Of a stretch of DNA of 64,000 nucleotides, positions 61,581 to 64,000 are shown in pieces. The notes beneath the pieces were generated by a model. The model ran no database searches. It saw only the letters and a program-made list of their open reading frames with translations, and was not told the DNA's origin. The translations under genes and the position numbers were made by a program. Position 1 is the stretch's first letter, and every line of letters begins with the position of its first letter. The stretch comes from Reinekea forsetii (GTDB lineage Bacteria; Pseudomonadota; Gammaproteobacteria; Pseudomonadales; Natronospirillaceae), in the NCBI RefSeq assembly GCF_002795845.1, contig NZ_CP011797.1:2828001-2892000 (forward strand), in the 5' to 3' direction.

Positions 61581-62173
61581 TTATTGGCCTGACCGGCGGT
61601 ATTGGTGCCGGCAAGTCGACGGTTGCTGGCATGTTTCAGGCACTGGGCATCATTTGTGTCGATGCCGATCGCGTGGCGCGTGAGCTGGTCGAGCCTGGCA
61701 GCCCCGTGCTCGCGCAAATTGTGGACCACTTCGGTCCGGAATTGCTTGAGGGTGAACACCTTAACCGCGCCAAGCTCCGGCAACTGATCTTTCAGGACTC
61801 TACAGCCAAGGCTTGGTTAGAACAGTGTATGCATCCGATGATTCGTTCGGAGATCAATCGCAGGCTGGCCGAGTCGGCCAATGATTCGCCCTATCAAATT
61901 CTCGAGGCGCCGCTGCTGTATGAAAACCGGCTGGAAACCCTCTGCGCCGTTACGATCTTAGTCGATACCGACCTTGACTTGCAGATGGCGCGAGCACTGC
62001 AGCGCGATGGTTCAACCCCTGATACAATAGCCGCGATCATCGCCAGCCAAATGCCGGCAGATCAGAAGCGACTTAGAGCCGATTATATTATTCAAAACAG
62101 CGGCGATCTAACCGACCTGAACGAGCGGGTGACACGGTTACACCGTCACCTTATCGACAATCCAATAGCCTGA
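61577..62173 (+). CDS. coaE: Dephospho-CoA kinase
   Basis: Last step of CoA synthesis: phosphorylates the ribose 3'-OH of dephospho-CoA. P-loop 'IIGLTGGIGAGKSTVAGMF', 'CVDADRVARELVEPGSPVL', 'MHPMIRSEINRRLAE' and 'LEAPLLYENRLETLC' are typical. The TTG at 61577 overlaps the pilD stop as TTGA, with GGGG eight bases upstream, and yields 198 residues; no better start exists. It ends the pantothenate-to-CoA route whose early genes (panBCD) are at 7.5-9.7 kb. Confidence 0.95.
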   Translation: MIIGLTGGIGAGKSTVAGMFQALGIICVDADRVARELVEPGSPVLAQIVDHFGPELLEGEHLNRAKLRQLIFQDSTAKAWLEQCMHPMIRSEINRRLAESANDSPYQILEAPLLYENRLETLCAVTILVDTDLDLQMARALQRDGSTPDTIAAIIASQMPADQKRLRADYIIQNSGDLTDLNERVTRLHRHLIDNPIA

Positions 62174-62184
62174 CTCGAGAATGC

Positions 62185-62394
62185 ATGACTACTATTCTTT
62201 GCCCGACCTGCCAGAAAAAAACCCAATACGACGCGACCAATGCCTTTCGACCCTTCTGTTCCGAGCGCTGCAGGCTAATCGATTTGGGCGAATGGGCCAG
62301 TGGCGGCCACAAGCTTCCCGCCGCCCTGAGTGAGGATGACTTCTTCTCCGAAGAGATGGAAAACCTGATCAATAGGGGCTTGGACGACGCTTAA
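62185..62394 (+). CDS. yacG: Zinc-binding protein YacG (DNA gyrase inhibitor)
   Basis: Small zinc protein reported to bind GyrB. Zinc ligands are C-x2-C ('LCPTCQKKTQYD') and C-x3-C ('FRPFCSERCRLIDLGEW'). The acidic C-terminus 'EDDFFSEEMENLINRGLDDA' is a typical extension. Length is 69 residues, downstream of coaE as in many gammaproteobacteria, and followed by a bidirectional terminator. Confidence 0.94.
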   Translation: MTTILCPTCQKKTQYDATNAFRPFCSERCRLIDLGEWASGGHKLPAALSEDDFFSEEMENLINRGLDDA

Positions 62395-62405
62395 TGGCGG
62401 TCCAT

Positions 62406-62441
62406 AAAAAAAGGCAAACCCTAGGGTTTGCCTTTTTTTTT
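62406..62441. terminator. Bidirectional terminator between yacG and argJ
   Basis: AAGGCAAACC (62411-62420) pairs with GGTTTGCCTT (62425-62434) over CTAG, flanked by a run of A before and of T after. It is a textbook terminator for both convergent genes. Confidence 0.92.
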
Positions 62442-62456
62442 AACCACATGCCAGAG

Positions 62457-63680
62457 CTAAGAGCGATACTCAGCATTGATGCGCACATATTCATGGGACA
62501 GATCCGAGGTCCATACCGATTCGTTAAAATCCCCACGATTCAAGACAATCCGCACACTGATCTCCTCCCGCGCGACGACTTCTGCACCCTGCGCTTCGGT
62601 ATAGCCTTGCGCTCGCTGTCCGGCCCTGACAATTTGCACAGCACCGAGATAGACATCGACCAGGTTGACATCGAGTCGCTCCATCTTGGTTTTGCCGACC
62701 GCCATCAAAATACGCCCCCAGTTGGCATCCGAAGCCGACATGGCGGTCTTAAACAGCGGACTGTCGGCGACCGAAAAGGCCACGGCAAGGGCTTCTTCGG
62801 TATCTTGTGCGCCCTCGACCCGAACCTCGATAAACTTACTCGCACCTTCACCATCACGGATAATTTGCTGGGCCAACGACAGCATCAACTCTTTAATCGT
62901 TTTTAACAGATGGAGGTAAAGCGGGTCCGTCGCGCTGGTCACCCGAGGGGCCTGTGCCTTACCCGTCGCTATGACGACACAAGCGTCATTAGTGGAGGTA
63001 TCGCTGTCAACGGTAATGCGATTAAACGACGCCGTAGCGGCCTCTCGGGTAATCTGCTGCAACAGGTCTTGGTCGATGGCGGCATCGGTACCGATAAAGG
63101 CCAGCATGGTCGCCATATTAGGTTTGATCATGCCCGATCCCTTGGCGATACCGGTCACACTAATGGTTTCATTGCCATATTCAAACTGTCGACTGGCACC
63201 CTTTTGGCGTGTGTCAGTCGTTAAGATACCTTGCGCTGCATCGTGCCAGTTGTCTGTGGCTAGGGTTGCTAGGGCATTGGGCAAGCCGTTCGCCAAGGCG
63301 GTCATGGGCAGATACTCACCGATCACCCCGGTTGAAAAGGGCAATACCTGTTCGGGGCCAACCGATTTGTGTGCCGCCAAACGGGTACAGGTTTCCCGAG
63401 CATCATCCAGACCCTGTTGACCCGTGCCAGCGTTCGCGTTGCCGGTATTGATCACCAAAAACCGCGTGGGCTTGTCAGTGCTCAAATGCTCTTTGCAGAT
63501 TTGCACCGGTGCCGCACAGAAGGCGTTTTGGGTAAAGACCGCCCCTATTGTTGAGCCCGGGGACAGTTCAAAAATCACCAGATCGCGCCGACCGACGACC
63601 TTGATCCCGGCGCAGCCGACACCAATGGTAATGCCTGCTATGGGCGCTAACGTGCCCGTAAATCCTTCACCTACCGCCAT
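62457..63680 (-). CDS. argJ: Glutamate N-acetyltransferase / amino-acid acetyltransferase
   Basis: Bifunctional ornithine acetyltransferase that recycles acetyl groups in arginine synthesis. It is an Ntn-type self-cleaving protein: the nucleophile Thr is in 'KGSGMIKPNMATMLAFIGTD'. Other blocks are 'GAVFTQNAFCAAPVQICKEH', 'VINTGNANAGTGQQGLDDA' and 'FSTGVIGEYLPM', and 'TVDSDTSTNDACVVIATGKA'. Length is 407 residues. It lies 45 bases downstream of secA, as in Pseudomonas. Confidence 0.95.
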   Translation of the reverse strand: MAVGEGFTGTLAPIAGITIGVGCAGIKVVGRRDLVIFELSPGSTIGAVFTQNAFCAAPVQICKEHLSTDKPTRFLVINTGNANAGTGQQGLDDARETCTRLAAHKSVGPEQVLPFSTGVIGEYLPMTALANGLPNALATLATDNWHDAAQGILTTDTRQKGASRQFEYGNETISVTGIAKGSGMIKPNMATMLAFIGTDAAIDQDLLQQITREAATASFNRITVDSDTSTNDACVVIATGKAQAPRVTSATDPLYLHLLKTIKELMLSLAQQIIRDGEGASKFIEVRVEGAQDTEEALAVAFSVADSPLFKTAMSASDANWGRILMAVGKTKMERLDVNLVDVYLGAVQIVRAGQRAQGYTEAQGAEVVAREEISVRIVLNRGDFNESVWTSDLSHEYVRINAEYRS

Positions 63681-63725
63681 ATCCGCTACCGCCCTACAGG
63701 GTCTAATGTGGGTGCTAGACCCGGC

Positions 63726-64000
63726 CTAATTCAATTTGCCGTGGCATTGCTTGTATTTTTTACCCGAACCGCAAGGGCAGAGCTCGTTACGACCGACCTT
63801 CTGAGTGCCGCGCACCGGCTCGAGGCTCGATTGAGCACGGGCCTTGTCGGCGCTAAGCGCAGATGCCTGGGCGCTATCGAACTTCATCCGAGCTTTGGCA
63901 GCCTCTTGGCGGCGTGCAGCTTCTTCTTGCACCTCCTCCGGCGAGCGAACCTGGACCAAGGACAGGTATTTCACTGTTTGGAACTTCACTTCGGACAACA
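63726..64000 (-). CDS. secA: Preprotein translocase ATPase SecA (3' end only)
   Basis: Only the last 90 or so residues are in the window; the gene continues past the right edge. The end of the helical region is visible ('[20 protein letters not shown]'), then the flexible linker and the C-terminal zinc-binding tail '[20 protein letters not shown]', which binds SecB and ribosomes. This tail with C-x-C and C-H ligands is diagnostic when next to argJ. Confidence 0.93.
   Translation of the reverse strand, partial: LSEVKFQTVKYLSLVQVRSPEEVQEEAARRQEAAKARMKFDSAQASALSADKARAQSSLEPVRGTQKVGRNELCPCGSGKKYKQCHGKLN

Overview
The window comes from a gammaproteobacterium close to the Pseudomonas / Oceanospirillales radiation. 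A Saccharospirillaceae-like genome such as Reinekea or Saccharospirillum would fit, but the species is inference. Several blocks keep the gene order I recall from Pseudomonas: cbrB...pcnB-folK-panB-panC-panD-pgi; proA-nadD-rsfS-rlmH-mrdA-rodA-mltB-rlpA-dacA-ybeD-lipB; purL divergent from mltF; secA/argJ; and yacG-coaE-pilD-pilC-pilB / pilA / nadC / ampE. The genes are densely packed and moderately GC-rich, with many NTGA start/stop overlaps. I see no phage, insertion sequence, CRISPR array, rRNA or tRNA. Two type IV pilus loci, MotY and three sigma-54-type promoters suggest a motile, surface-attaching aquatic heterotroph.

Region 1 (1-11.6 kb): the 3' part of cbrB is followed by a compact N-acetylglucosamine operon (nagK, GntR regulator, nagA, nagB). 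Next is a 489-bp gap that I read as a CrcZ-like Hfq-sequestering small RNA: phased half-sites, a sigma-54 promoter, then three runs of A-rich triplets. Then come pcnB, folK, panB, panC, panD and pgi. The nag operon sits between cbrB and the RNA its product would activate, so carbon-catabolite control and amino-sugar use are side by side.

Region 2 (11.6-19.8 kb): an MSHA-type pilin module (mshB, A, C, D, O, P, Q) without the MSHA assembly genes. A terminator-like hairpin follows the major pilin gene, and mshA has an in-frame hexanucleotide repeat in its leader.

Region 3 (19.8-38.7 kb): mixed housekeeping genes. These are motY with a small partner, RNase T, a thiamine-binding-type protein, a LysR regulator, orn, rsgA, a GlyGly-CTERM trypsin-like protease coupled to a lipoprotein, purL/mltF, purU coupled to a barrel-like protein, a dksA2-type gene, a sigma-54-driven orphan gene, a PilH-like regulator, a short TetR protein and SOS-controlled dinB.

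Region 4 (37.8-49.6 kb): the cell-elongation and envelope cluster from proA down to lipB on the minus strand, followed by a DedA-type membrane protein and an orphan gene.

Region 5 (49.9-64 kb): an XRE/IrrE-like regulator overlapping minCDE, then trxB, ampE, nadC, the pilin pair pilA and pilA2, pilBCD-coaE-yacG, argJ and the 3' end of secA. PilD is the only prepilin peptidase in view and probably processes both the Pil and the Msh pilins.
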